This document shows positions 25,702 to 35,176 of a stretch of 64,000 bases of DNA, one piece after another. A program made the translations under genes and the position numbers. Origin of the DNA: Actinomycetota bacterium (lineage in GTDB: Bacteria > Actinomycetota > Geothermincolia > Fen-727 > Anoxymicrobiaceae); NCBI GenBank assembly GCA_018831265.1, contig JAHJCO010000009.1, positions 1 to 64,000 of the forward strand. The letters run 5' to 3'. Position 1 is the first letter of the stretch, and each line of letters begins with the position of its first letter. The notes beneath the pieces were generated by a model. The model had not been told where the DNA came from, made no database searches, and worked only from the letters and a program-made list of their open reading frames with translations.

Positions 25702-28700
25702 TCAGAGGCCGACCACGTCGTGCCCGCCGGTCCACATGTTGTGGTAGTTGAAGTACATCGGTCGCTCCACAATCACGCCCGCGTCGCTCCACACGAGTGT
25801 CGAGACGTCGCGGTCGCTCCCGACCGCGGCGCGCACGTCAACCGTTACCCTGGTGTGGGCGGGGACCGGCACGTCCTGCCTCGTCACCGACCCGTCCTCG
25901 AGCATGTAGTTCATCCCGGCTACCGCGGCGTTGTTCCCGGGGTTCTGTATGCATATCCACTCGTCAAAACCCTCGCGCGTGGTGCCCTCGGCCAGGTACC
26001 AGGCGCGCCTGGGCGCCCGGGCCCCTACAGTTACGTGCCCGCCGGTCCAGGCGTAGTGGTAGTCGAAGTACATCGGGCGCTCCACCAGGACGTCGATGCT
26101 GGATTCGGCCTTGACCGAGACGTCGCGGTCGGGGCCTGTCACGTCGTTCACCTTCAGGGTCTGCCTGCTGGTGGCCGGGACGTCCACGGTGTGCAGTGAT
26201 GTCGAACCGTCCTCGAGGATGAACGTGAATGTCACGTCGGCGTCGACGGGGTTGGGGTTCTGCACGCAGAGGTACGTGTCGAATCCTCCCCGGGTGGTGC
26301 CCTCGGCGAAGTACCACAGGTTGGACAGGAAAGGGCTGCCCATGACGTCGTGCCCGCCTGTCCAGCCCCCCTCACCGTAACTGAAGTACATCGGCCGCTC
26401 GGCGACGACCGCGACATCCGGGCACTCCACCACCATGGAGACGTCGTGGTCAGGCCCGACCGCCGCGTTGACGTCCACCGTCGCCCTGGTCCGCGGACCC
26501 ACCGCTAAGTCCTGCTGTTGGGTGCTGCCGTCCTCCAGGACGTAGGTCACGGTCACGTCCGCCTGTGCGTCCGAGGGGTTCTGGATGGTGAGGTACTCGG
26601 CGAAGCCGCTCCTGGTCGTACCCTCGGCGAAATACCACAGCCTGGAGGTCCCGAGCGCCCCTATAGAATCGTGCCCGCCTGTCCAGCCCCCCTCACCGTA
26701 GTTGAAGTACATCGGCCTCTCGGCGATGATCCTCACGTCCGACTCCACGCGCGCGGAGACGTCGTGGCCCGGCCCCACGGACGACTTGACATCGATTGTG
26801 CTACGCGCGTGCGGCCCGGTTGTCACCTCCTGCACGAGATTCTCACCGGTCTCCAGCATGTAGGTGATAACCACGTTCGCCTGTGTCTCTCCCGGGTTCT
26901 GGATGCATATCCACTCATCGAAGCCCTCACGCGTGGTCCCCTCGGCGAAGAAGAAGGTGGTCCCCGGTGGTGTGGGCTCCCTCTGCCCCGAGGCGTACGG
27001 GACCGTCTTCCCTGTCGCTGGGTCGATCCCGTCGAACGTCGCTATCCAGCGCTGGTTACCGTCGTCGTACAGGTCCGGGTAGCTCCCGCTGAAATCGGGC
27101 GCGGGTATATTCTCCGGTTCGCTCCACGCCCCGTTGGTTGTCTCCGCGTAGTACTTCTTGAAATCGTAGTAGGTGCCGGCTCCCACGTTGTATTTTGCGG
27201 TTTCGAAAATGCACTGCTGCTCACCGAACGTGGTGGGGTCTATCCAGTAGTGAGAAGGCCAGCCCCCGCCGTGGACGAGGTCGGCGCTCCCGGGTACGGC
27301 GGTGACGTCGACGATGGACGCCCAACCGGCGCCGGACCTCAGCCGTGAGCGCACCATGCAGACCAGGGGCGCGCCGGTCCCGGCATCGTAGCGCTCCTCG
27401 AACCAGGTGGCCAGGACGCTTCCATCCGGCAGCACGGAAAGAAGACTCTCGCTCAGCGTGTTGTCGGTCGTCGCCCTCAGCATCACCGGCGCGGAGAACG
27501 CGCCCCCGGCGCCGGTTTCGACGTTGTCAGTGTAGTAGACACCGTAATCGTACGGGTCACCGGCACCCTGCATGAACGTCGTGTACATCAACCTGACCGA
27601 GCCATTTCTGTCCAGGACCGCATTGAGGCTGCTGAGGAAGCGGTTGGCCTGGTAGGGTAGCACGGTTACTCTGCCGGAGACGCCCGACGGCGTCTCGCGG
27701 ACCTGTTTGACTGTTGAACCAGCTGCCTGCCAGGTACCGCCGGTCCAGGTATATGTGGCCATATCGTACGTCAGTTCGAAATCGCCGAAAGGCCCGAGGT
27801 TGATGCTCAGCCCCCCGACAACCTGCCCGCTCGCCGCCCCGGTGAGGTTCTCAGGTGACCGCCAGCCCCCCGAGTCCCTGCAGATGAAGTAATAGTCGAG
27901 TCGCGGCGCGTGGGTGGCGTCCACGACATCCACCTGCCGGAAGCAGAACGCCACCGCCCTGTTGCCCGCGGCAGGAAAAATCACGAATATCGGTACGAAG
28001 AAGTAGTTGTCGGCCGTGTTCGATATCCGCGCCGGCGCCGACCAGGTGCCGCCGGCCGGGCGCGTGGTGGCCCAGACATCGCAACTCCCGGTATACAGGG
28101 CGCCGGCCGCCCTCCGCTTGGCGTAGACCGCGGCTGCTTCGCCGCTGGTTTCAGATATGTCGATGGACAGCCAGAAGTCGGGCACGAGCTGCCCTGGGTC
28201 CCTGTTGAAGTCCCACTGCTCCACGAGTGCTCTCGAGTCCCATGACGTCATGAAACCGCGCATGCAGACCACCTGGGCCCTGTAGGTCGAGGGGACGGTC
28301 TCATTGTTGAGGACGGCCACCCAACCGCACTGGATAGAGTTACCCGACCTCGCCGCATCGACGCTCAGGAACTCCCAGTTGCCGCTGTAGCCGCTGAGTC
28401 TGGTGGGCGCGCTCCATTCCCCGGCCGCGGTGTGGTACCTGTACCAGAGGTTCTCGTCCCTGTGGTAGTAGGCGTCGTGGGTGCCCGCGGGCCGTGTCGG
28501 GTCCCTCCTCCATTCGTATGTCGTGTACATCACGTGGAGGTTGTCGCTGGAATCCATCTCCATCATCACGAGCTCCGCGGACCATTTGCCTGTAAGGGCG
28601 CTCAGCGCGACCGGGTCCGTCCAGGTGCCTTCAGCGAAGCTCGTGTAGTAGTAGTTCTTGGTGTTGACCACCCGGAAACCCGGGGCGTCCGGGGCTTCGG

Positions 28701-29187
28701 AGATGTCGGTCGTTACGTAGCGCTCGTATATCAGGTGCATCCTCCCCGCGGTGTCCGTCTCCCCCCAGCCGCCGGTGTAGTTCACCCCTGCCGCGGCGGA
28801 CGGCGTGAACGGCCTGGCCATGGTGGTCCAGCCCCCGGTGCCGCTACCCTCGTCTCCGGACGGCGGACCGGAGCCGACGGGCGTTCCCCCTCCGCTGGAA
28901 GCGGCATCTCCCTCGAGCACGCTTCTCGGGAGGTACTCCTCGGGGACGGTGCCAGCGAGCCGCCCGGCCACGTCCTCGCCTCCGCTGAGGCGCCTCGCCA
29001 TGTCGGTGTTGAAGTAGGAACTGTTCTTCTCGGGGATTCCCGCGTCGAAGGCGGCCGCCCTGGGAGCCGCGGTCCTCTCGAACCCCGCGAGCGGGGGCGC
29101 CATCGCCGCGCACAGGAGAAGCGATAGCAGGACGGATATGGCTACCCTCCAGGTCCAATCGATACCGTTGGTCTCGGGTTCCGGCAA
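25702..29187 (-). CDS. Secreted surface protein with four-unit WYFAEG module (adhesin 6, minus strand)
   Basis: The 1161-residue protein starts at a TTG (29187) with GGGAGG 8 nt upstream; the GTG at 29196 would overlap that site. A signal peptide (VAISVLLSLLLCAAMAPPLAG) leads into a ~650-residue region with no named domain but sialidase/propeller-like patterns (HLIYERYVTT, LHVMYTTYEW, VRLMYTTF, SVLATWFEERYDA). Four C-terminal units follow (FFFAEG, WYFAEG, WYFAEG, WYLAEG), each ending ERPMYFxY...GGHD. This ERPMYF subtype is shared with the protein at 30171-32474. The N-terminal part may bind or cleave glycans, but no catalytic residues can be named. Confidence 0.82.
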   Translation of the reverse strand: MPEPETNGIDWTWRVAISVLLSLLLCAAMAPPLAGFERTAAPRAAAFDAGIPEKNSSYFNTDMARRLSGGEDVAGRLAGTVPEEYLPRSVLEGDAASSGGGTPVGSGPPSGDEGSGTGGWTTMARPFTPSAAAGVNYTGGWGETDTAGRMHLIYERYVTTDISEAPDAPGFRVVNTKNYYYTSFAEGTWTDPVALSALTGKWSAELVMMEMDSSDNLHVMYTTYEWRRDPTRPAGTHDAYYHRDENLWYRYHTAAGEWSAPTRLSGYSGNWEFLSVDAARSGNSIQCGWVAVLNNETVPSTYRAQVVCMRGFMTSWDSRALVEQWDFNRDPGQLVPDFWLSIDISETSGEAAAVYAKRRAAGALYTGSCDVWATTRPAGGTWSAPARISNTADNYFFVPIFVIFPAAGNRAVAFCFRQVDVVDATHAPRLDYYFICRDSGGWRSPENLTGAASGQVVGGLSINLGPFGDFELTYDMATYTWTGGTWQAAGSTVKQVRETPSGVSGRVTVLPYQANRFLSSLNAVLDRNGSVRLMYTTFMQGAGDPYDYGVYYTDNVETGAGGAFSAPVMLRATTDNTLSESLLSVLPDGSVLATWFEERYDAGTGAPLVCMVRSRLRSGAGWASIVDVTAVPGSADLVHGGGWPSHYWIDPTTFGEQQCIFETAKYNVGAGTYYDFKKYYAETTNGAWSEPENIPAPDFSGSYPDLYDDGNQRWIATFDGIDPATGKTVPYASGQREPTPPGTTFFFAEGTTREGFDEWICIQNPGETQANVVITYMLETGENLVQEVTTGPHARSTIDVKSSVGPGHDVSARVESDVRIIAERPMYFNYGEGGWTGGHDSIGALGTSRLWYFAEGTTRSGFAEYLTIQNPSDAQADVTVTYVLEDGSTQQQDLAVGPRTRATVDVNAAVGPDHDVSMVVECPDVAVVAERPMYFSYGEGGWTGGHDVMGSPFLSNLWYFAEGTTRGGFDTYLCVQNPNPVDADVTFTFILEDGSTSLHTVDVPATSRQTLKVNDVTGPDRDVSVKAESSIDVLVERPMYFDYHYAWTGGHVTVGARAPRRAWYLAEGTTREGFDEWICIQNPGNNAAVAGMNYMLEDGSVTRQDVPVPAHTRVTVDVRAAVGSDRDVSTLVWSDAGVIVERPMYFNYHNMWTGGHDVVGL

Positions 29188-29434
29188 GACGTCCACCTCC
29201 CGGGGTTAGAGCCTTAAGCACTACATTATTATCCTCGAACGGATCGAGCGACTGCCTGAGCCGGCGTTTCCCACAACCTTCACAGGCACTGGAATCATAT
29301 TCTCCTCCGGATCTGCTTTCACGCGGTGTTTCTTTCTGAGACGTAGTTTCACGTAGTTTAATAACAGAAAAGATTTGCCATTCTTATTTTAGAATAGGGC
29401 TAGTGTATAAAATAAGAACGACCGCATTACTTAT

Positions 29435-29822
29435 CATGACCTGATCAACTGCGGAATCTCTCATGCACAGTTCGAGACCATACATCCTTTCCTCGATGGA
29501 AAAGGCAGGGTGGGCCGCCTCCTGATAACTTTCCAGTTGCGTGAAAGGGAGGTTCTTCAGAAACCGCTTCTGTATTTGAGTTGTTTTTGCAAGCAGAACC
29601 GAGCGGAGTGTTACGACAGGCTGTCAACAGTAAGAGAAAACGGCGATTGGGAAGGTTGGCTGAGATTCTTTCTCACCGGAGTCTATGAAGTCAGCCTGTC
29701 GGCTGCGGCACCCGCGCGCGCCGTCCTCGATTTACAGTCAAGCGTAAGGAGTGAGATTTCGCGCCGCTTTCTGAAGAACGACGCAAGGGGAAGTAGTCCG
29801 GCCGCTCTGCTGACCACTTGTA
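29435..29822 (+). pseudogene. Fic-family gene fragment
   Basis: One frame reads HDLINCGISHAQFETIHP and continues into FLDGKGRVGRLLI, then KPLLYLS, YDRLSTVRENGDWEGWLRFF and a helical stretch with APARAVLDL, matching the core and C-terminal part of a Fic protein. The N-terminal half is absent, the Fic motif has Lys instead of Asn (HPFLDGKGR), and the frame runs straight into repeat R3, which removes the C-terminus. It is a dead remnant. Confidence 0.8.
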
Positions 29823-30004
29823 GACAACCTGTAGGCACAGACAGATAGCACGGGACAACACCAGATGGACTGGATAACACGAAACCATAGACAGGACAGC
29901 ACCAGAAAACAACAGATGGACTGGACAACACGAACCACTTGGAACTCGAAAACCGTTAGGCGGGGCAACCTGTCTTGTGGGTTCGAATCCCACCCTCTCC
30001 GCCA
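29823..30004 (+). repeat. tRNA-Ser-derived repeat, copy R3
   Basis: It begins GACAACCTGT, has about five GGAYARCAC units (two pairs of GGACAACACCAGATGGACT-like blocks) and ends with 60 bp (29945-30004) laid out as the 3' part of a tRNA-Ser: CTCGAAAACC, a different variable arm, T arm GTGGGTTCGAATCCCAC and terminal CCA. The variable arm differs from the intact tRNA, as if derived from another serine isoacceptor. It separates the Fic fragment from the surface-protein gene at 30171. Confidence 0.85.
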
Positions 30005-30170
30005 GACACAAACGTTCAATTCTGAGAATCCTTGATTACCTCCTTATTCCGCAACAGTGCTTCTTCGGTACAGGCGTATGGATTCAGCGCTATAATGATC
30101 CAGGACAAGTCACTACGGTAACCTTCAGGGCTCAGAGGGAAACGGCGGCAGCTATCCACAGGGGGTACCC

Positions 30171-32474
30171 ATGAGGTCAAAGACCCTGGCCTTCACCGGC
30201 CTTCTACTGATTACTGTGTTCATGCTCACACAGGCGATGGCGCCACATACGGCGCTGGCAGACCCCTTCTGGAGGGATAGTGGCGGCCCGGGGAACGGGG
30301 AGCCAATTTCTCTTGCCTACGATTCGGGCCACAACCTTCTCTTCGCCGGGACGGACACCAACGGGGTCTGGAAGTACGACGGCACCTGGAACAACACCGG
30401 AGGAGGAGTATCGAGCTTCGCCATCGAATCCCTCGCCTACGACTCAGTCCACAACCTGCTCTACGCGGGTTGTGCTACTTCCGTTACTCCAGGCGCAGGA
30501 AGAGGGGTCTGGAAGTACGACGGCACAAGCTGGACAGACATCAGTGGAGTCATTTCGAGTTGCATCATCGAATCCCTCGCCTACGACTCAGTCCACAACC
30601 TGCTCTACGCGAGTAGTTATGATTCTGCCACGGGTACATACAAAGGGGTCTGGAAGTACAACGGCACGGGATGGACAGACACCGGCGGAGGGATCAGCGG
30701 AAGTACGCCGAGTTCCGACCTCGCCTACGACTCAGTCCACAACCTGCTCTACGCTGGGACGGACGGGGGGACAGTCTGGAAGTACAACGGTATCATCTGG
30801 GCAGACATCAGTGGAAATATCTCGAGCGACTACATCAACTGCCTTGGCTACGACTCAGTCCACAACCTGCTCTACGCGGGTTCTTCCATCTACGATCCCT
30901 CCATATATTCCTATACAGGTGACGGGGTCTGGAAGTACGACGGCACCAGCTGGAGCCATACCTATGGAACTTCGATGTTCGAATCCCTCGTCTATGACCC
31001 GGGCCACAACCTGCTCTATGCCGGGACGGGCCAGAGTGTCATGGAGTACGACGGCACCACCTGGACCAACGCCGGCATAGGGATGTCAGGCAACTCGATC
31101 TACTCCCTCGCCTACGACCCGGTCCACTACACCCTCTATGCAGGGACGGTCTTCCACGGGGTCTGGTACTACAACATCGGCCCCCCCATGCCTCCTCCGA
31201 GCCAGTGGAAGTCCACATTCTACTTCGCAGAAGGCTACACGGGGGAGAACTTCCAGGAGTACGCCACATTTGAGAACCCCAACGGGACGGCCGCCGACAC
31301 CTGGATAACCTGCATGTTCCCAGACGGGACAACCCAGTCCCAGTACTACTCGCTTGCACCGGCCAGCAGGCTCACCGTGGACATGAACCAGCTCGTAGGA
31401 GCCGGCAAGGAAGTGAGCATGAGGGTGGTGTCGACGGGCACCGGCATGGTTGCCGAGCGCCCCATGTACTTCAACTACAATGGTGCCTGGACGGGAGGCT
31501 CGGACGCCATAGGGGCAACTTCTGCCAACACCAGCTGGTATTTCGCCGAGGGAAACACCCTGGACGACTTCGACGAGTACATAACCGTCCTCAACCCCGG
31601 AGACACCACCGCCAACATCACTTTCCACTACATGGTGGAGGGACTGGGCCAGAAGGACGCCTCGGGTTCTGTGGGCGCCCACTCGCGCGCCACCTTCAAG
31701 ACCAGAGACCAGATAGGCTCAAACCTCAACGCCAGCCTCCATCTATCAAGCGACCAGCCAGTGGTGGCTGAAAGGCCCATGTACTTCAACTACCACGGGG
31801 CCTGGACCGGGGGACACGACGTGGTGGGGGCCAACTCCCCCGCAAAGAGCTGGTACCTGGCGGAAGGCACCACCAGAGACAACTTCGAGGAGTGGCTCTG
31901 CCTGCAGAACCCGGGCAGCTCTCCCGTAATCGTGAACGCACGCTACATGCTGGGCTCCGGACAGGGAGACCCCATAAGCAAGTCCTACACGGTCCCGGCC
32001 AGGGAGCGCCTCACCGTATCCGTGAACAAGGAGATAGGCTCCAACAAAGACGACTCCGTAGAGCTCACCTCCACTTCAGACTTCATAGCCGAGAGATCCA
32101 TGTACTTCGATTACCACGGAGCATGGACCGGTGGCCACGACGTCCTGGGAGCCAACGCTACAACTGCTACCTGGTACTTCGCGGAAGGGACCACAAGAGA
32201 CAACTTCAACGAGTGGCTATGCCTGCAGAACCCGGGTGACAGTGACGCCCACGTCACCATCACCTACTACACGTCCTCTGGACAGGCGATCCCCAAGGAC
32301 TGGACCGTGAGCGCCAACTCCCGGCTGACCGTAGACGTGAACCAGGACGCCGGTGCCGACCAGGACATATCTGCCAAGGTGTCTTCCGACCAGCCGATAA
32401 TCTGTGAGAGGCCCATGTACTTCGACTACAACGGTTGGACAGGAGGGCACGACGTGGTGGGGTTCACTCCGTAG
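30171..32474 (+). CDS. Secreted surface protein: propeller-like repeats and four-unit WYFAEG module (adhesin 3)
   Basis: The 767-residue protein has a signal peptide (LAFTGLLLITVFMLTQAM, cleavage near ALAD). About eight ~45-residue repeats follow, with the pattern ESLAYDSVHNLLYAG and GVWKYDGTSWTD, likely one beta-propeller. The C-terminal module has four units (FYFAEG, WYFAEG, WYLAEG, WYFAEG), each ending ERPMYFxY..WTGGHDVVG. AGGGGG precedes the ATG. Repeats R3 and R4 bracket the gene. A TATAAT at 30091-30096 may be its -10 box, but no good -35 is seen. Confidence 0.85.
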   Translation: MRSKTLAFTGLLLITVFMLTQAMAPHTALADPFWRDSGGPGNGEPISLAYDSGHNLLFAGTDTNGVWKYDGTWNNTGGGVSSFAIESLAYDSVHNLLYAGCATSVTPGAGRGVWKYDGTSWTDISGVISSCIIESLAYDSVHNLLYASSYDSATGTYKGVWKYNGTGWTDTGGGISGSTPSSDLAYDSVHNLLYAGTDGGTVWKYNGIIWADISGNISSDYINCLGYDSVHNLLYAGSSIYDPSIYSYTGDGVWKYDGTSWSHTYGTSMFESLVYDPGHNLLYAGTGQSVMEYDGTTWTNAGIGMSGNSIYSLAYDPVHYTLYAGTVFHGVWYYNIGPPMPPPSQWKSTFYFAEGYTGENFQEYATFENPNGTAADTWITCMFPDGTTQSQYYSLAPASRLTVDMNQLVGAGKEVSMRVVSTGTGMVAERPMYFNYNGAWTGGSDAIGATSANTSWYFAEGNTLDDFDEYITVLNPGDTTANITFHYMVEGLGQKDASGSVGAHSRATFKTRDQIGSNLNASLHLSSDQPVVAERPMYFNYHGAWTGGHDVVGANSPAKSWYLAEGTTRDNFEEWLCLQNPGSSPVIVNARYMLGSGQGDPISKSYTVPARERLTVSVNKEIGSNKDDSVELTSTSDFIAERSMYFDYHGAWTGGHDVLGANATTATWYFAEGTTRDNFNEWLCLQNPGDSDAHVTITYYTSSGQAIPKDWTVSANSRLTVDVNQDAGADQDISAKVSSDQPIICERPMYFDYNGWTGGHDVVGFTP

Positions 32475-32500
32475 AGTTCCGATACCAGAGCAGGTCCGTG

Positions 32501-32631
32501 GACAAGCTGTAGACAAAAGCAGATAGCACAGGACAACACCAGATGGACTGGATAACACGAACCACTTGGAACTCGAAATCCGTTGAACATCGCAAGGTGT
32601 TCCGTGGGTTCAAATCCCACCCCCTCCGCCA
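32501..32631 (+). repeat. tRNA-Ser-derived repeat, copy R4
   Basis: GACAAGCTGT, three GGAYARCAC units and then 60 bp (32572-32631) in tRNA-Ser 3'-half layout: CTCGAAATCC, a third type of variable arm, T arm GTGGGTTCAAATCCCAC and terminal CCA. It starts 26 bp after the adhesin 3 stop codon and ends 191 bp before the second Fic gene. Confidence 0.85.
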
Positions 32632-32822
32632 GCCTCTGATGACCTTGTTTTGTACGAAAGCGCTCTGATCTTAGGCGTATTTGGATAATCCTAAGTAATC
32701 ATGGAAGCAGGCCGATATTCTTAAGTGTTTCTGCGTTGTAGTCCTTGTTACTAAGCGTATATTGGTGATATACTCCGATTCTAATCATATTAGTAGTTTC
32801 CGACGGCTGCCAGGAGAGCGCG

Positions 32823-34349
32823 ATGGCGAGAAAAGAGCAAGAAGATGGTGAACTTAGACCAGCCGGATATGCCAGACTCATCGACCGCTATGAACTCGAA
32901 GTTATCTCAAACTGGCACGTATCCTACGTCACTGGCAGAGCAACAAGGCGTATTACTGAGACAAGAGGCAAGATCCAAGAAATATTTCCGTCCAGCTACT
33001 GGCCGGGAGAGGGTCCTGGCGATCACCTGGAATTTGCACTGAAATATGATGGAACCAACCTGGGCATTCTTGCATGCCTGTTTGAAACGATTGAATTGGA
33101 GCTCTTTCTAGACTACGTTCATTCCAAGCCCCAGGGAAAATACGTCCGACGCTTGTGGTTCCTCTACGAGTTTCTCACAGGCAGGACTCTGCCAATCGAG
33201 GACTTGAAGACGGGCAACTACGTGAGCTTGCTGGACACGAATCAGTACTTCACACTAAGACCGGGTCGTCGTATCACGCGCCAGAGAATTGACAACAATC
33301 TCCTGGGAGATTCTCGTTTCTGTCCTACAGTCAGACGTACAAAGGCGCTTCAGGACTATGTAGATGCGCGATTAGCTGATCGGTCAAGAGAGGTTGTTTC
33401 AAGCTATTCGCCGGACCTGCTGAAACGTGCCCTGAGCTATTTCTATCTAAAAGAGACGAAGTCTTCGTTTGAAATTGAGAATATCAAGCCTGGTTCCACC
33501 CGTATTGAACGATTTACCGCCTTGTTACATTCAGCTGATCGTGAGGACTTCTGTAGCAAGACAAAACTGGTTGAGGCACATGATCAGATCGTCGATGAAC
33601 GTTTTAGGGAATTCGATTACAGAACAACCCAGAACTATGTTGGCGAGTCTATTTCCTGGCAACAGGAGAGAGTTTATTTTGTTGCACCCAGGCCGAAAGA
33701 CCTTCCGGAGTTGATGGAAGGTCTGATTGACGCGAATACTCAGATGACAGAAGGAGATTTACAGCCCGTTATTCAGAGCGCTGCGATTGCCTATGGATTT
33801 GTTTTCCTGCATCCGTTCATGGATGGCAATGGCAGGATTCATCGGTTCCTTATCCACAACATCCTGGCAACCCGCGGTTTCACACCGGAGGGAATGCTAT
33901 TTCCCGTATCCGCTGCGATGCTTCAGCATATCGCCGATTATGACAAGTCGCTGGAGGCGTTCTCGCTGCCTCTGATGTCCCTTGTAGAGTACGATCTCGA
34001 CGAAGTAGGTCATATGACCGTCTTGAACGACACTGCTCACTTCTATAAATACATCGACGTGACGCATCAAGCAGAAGCGCTCTTTGGATTCATCAAGAAC
34101 ACTATCGATGAGGAACTCACGGTGGAACTTGAATTTCTAAAGAACTATGACAAGGCGAAAGAAGCAATCAGCGAGATCGTTGATATGCCTGATAAGCTGG
34201 CTAGCCTGTTCATCCGACTCTGTCTGCAGAACAACGGACGGCTATCGGCAACCAAGCGAGATGAGCATTTTGAACGACTTTCTGATGAAGAAATATCACT
34301 GATGGAGAAGGCGGTACAAGCTTCCTATGGCATCGATACCAGGGTTTGA
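32823..34349 (+). CDS. Fic-family protein adenylyltransferase, class II (Fic 2)
   Basis: The 508-residue protein has the Fic motif HPFMDGNGRIHR with catalytic His330 and the inhibitory motif SSFEIEN at residues 214-220, so it should be a self-inhibited AMP transferase. The N-terminal ~200 residues and the C-terminal ~130 residues are helical and shared with the long bacterial Fic proteins of about 500 residues. It is only distantly related to Fic 1. The local DNA is clearly more AT-rich than the neighbouring secreted-protein genes, which may indicate separate acquisition. It converges with the SHOCT gene. Confidence 0.9.
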   Translation: MARKEQEDGELRPAGYARLIDRYELEVISNWHVSYVTGRATRRITETRGKIQEIFPSSYWPGEGPGDHLEFALKYDGTNLGILACLFETIELELFLDYVHSKPQGKYVRRLWFLYEFLTGRTLPIEDLKTGNYVSLLDTNQYFTLRPGRRITRQRIDNNLLGDSRFCPTVRRTKALQDYVDARLADRSREVVSSYSPDLLKRALSYFYLKETKSSFEIENIKPGSTRIERFTALLHSADREDFCSKTKLVEAHDQIVDERFREFDYRTTQNYVGESISWQQERVYFVAPRPKDLPELMEGLIDANTQMTEGDLQPVIQSAAIAYGFVFLHPFMDGNGRIHRFLIHNILATRGFTPEGMLFPVSAAMLQHIADYDKSLEAFSLPLMSLVEYDLDEVGHMTVLNDTAHFYKYIDVTHQAEALFGFIKNTIDEELTVELEFLKNYDKAKEAISEIVDMPDKLASLFIRLCLQNNGRLSATKRDEHFERLSDEEISLMEKAVQASYGIDTRV

Positions 34350-34372
34350 AAGCAAGATTCGACCTGGGACGG

Positions 34373-34684
34373 CTAGCCGCCCAGTATTTCTTTCTTCTCC
34401 TGCTCGAACTCCGCGTCGGTCAGGACGCCGGAATCATGCAACTCGGCCAGCTGCTTCAGCTTCGCTATGTCTTCCTCGGAGATCCCCGTCGATCTCGGGG
34501 CCGCCGCCGGCGCGGCCGCGGCCTGCGCCGCCACCTGCTGCGCCTGCTGAGCCTGAGCCTGTGCGTCCTCAACCCCGGCGTTGACCTGGTCTTCCTTCCT
34601 CGCCGAGCGCTTGCCTATCGCGTAGGCGCCGCCGCCTACGACTGCCGCTCTCATCAACGGTCTCCGTCTTACGAATGGGGGCAT
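34373..34684 (-). CDS. SHOCT-domain small protein
   Basis: The 103-residue protein has a short glycine/alanine-rich hydrophobic stretch (AAVVGGGAYAIG), a Gln/Ala-rich linker and a C-terminal SHOCT motif, ISEEDIAKLKQLAELHDSGV followed by LTDAEFEQEKKEILG. SHOCT segments are short oligomerisation or binding modules with no enzymatic role. It is last in a minus-strand run that includes BKACE and the GRE genes. Confidence 0.85.
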   Translation of the reverse strand: MPPFVRRRPLMRAAVVGGGAYAIGKRSARKEDQVNAGVEDAQAQAQQAQQVAAQAAAAPAAAPRSTGISEEDIAKLKQLAELHDSGVLTDAEFEQEKKEILGG

Positions 34685-34738
34685 GCTGTTCCCTCCATGC
34701 TGTAGGATCTTCCAACGGTTTCTCTCGGGTGCCGCTGC

Positions 34739-35089
34739 CTAGAATTCGAGGCCCTCCAGTTCCATGCCGAGGGCGAGAGCGATCTCCGGGGCCGCCGCGA
34801 CCACACGGGCCATCCCGACGGTAGGAGCGAGGGCGATCAGGACGCCCAGTATCTCATCGGGTGTTACACCGCTCTCGAGCGCCACGCCGACCTGCCACAT
34901 GTAAGAGGCGGGTGGGGCATCGATGGCCACGAGCGCAGCGATGCGCACCAGTGCGTGCAACTTGGGGTCCAGGCCGGAATCCTCGATGTTCCCGAGCTGC
35001 ATCGCGAGCAGCGACTCGATGATACCCATGTCGTGGGTCATGAGGCCTTTGACCGCATCCTCGTGACTCGGCTTGTTCCTGGCTGACAT
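34739..35089 (-). CDS. Carboxymuconolactone decarboxylase-family protein
   Basis: The 116-residue all-helical protein has the CMD layout: LDPKLHALVRIAALVAIDAP, then a short linker and GVTPDEILGVLIALAPTVGM. It lacks the CxxC of AhpD-type peroxidase members, so it is the gamma-carboxymuconolactone decarboxylase-like type, often a small lyase or binding subunit of unknown substrate. The ATG at 35089 has GGAGGACGAGG upstream. It lies downstream of BKACE in the same orientation. Confidence 0.82.
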   Translation of the reverse strand: MSARNKPSHEDAVKGLMTHDMGIIESLLAMQLGNIEDSGLDPKLHALVRIAALVAIDAPPASYMWQVGVALESGVTPDEILGVLIALAPTVGMARVVAAAPEIALALGMELEGLEF

Positions 35090-35176
35090 CCTCGTCCTCC
35101 TTTTTTTCGCTTGCACCGATCGCGTGTCGTCGCGTCGCGTAAAGACTCCTCTTTGCCGCCGGCAGCCCGGTCCGGT

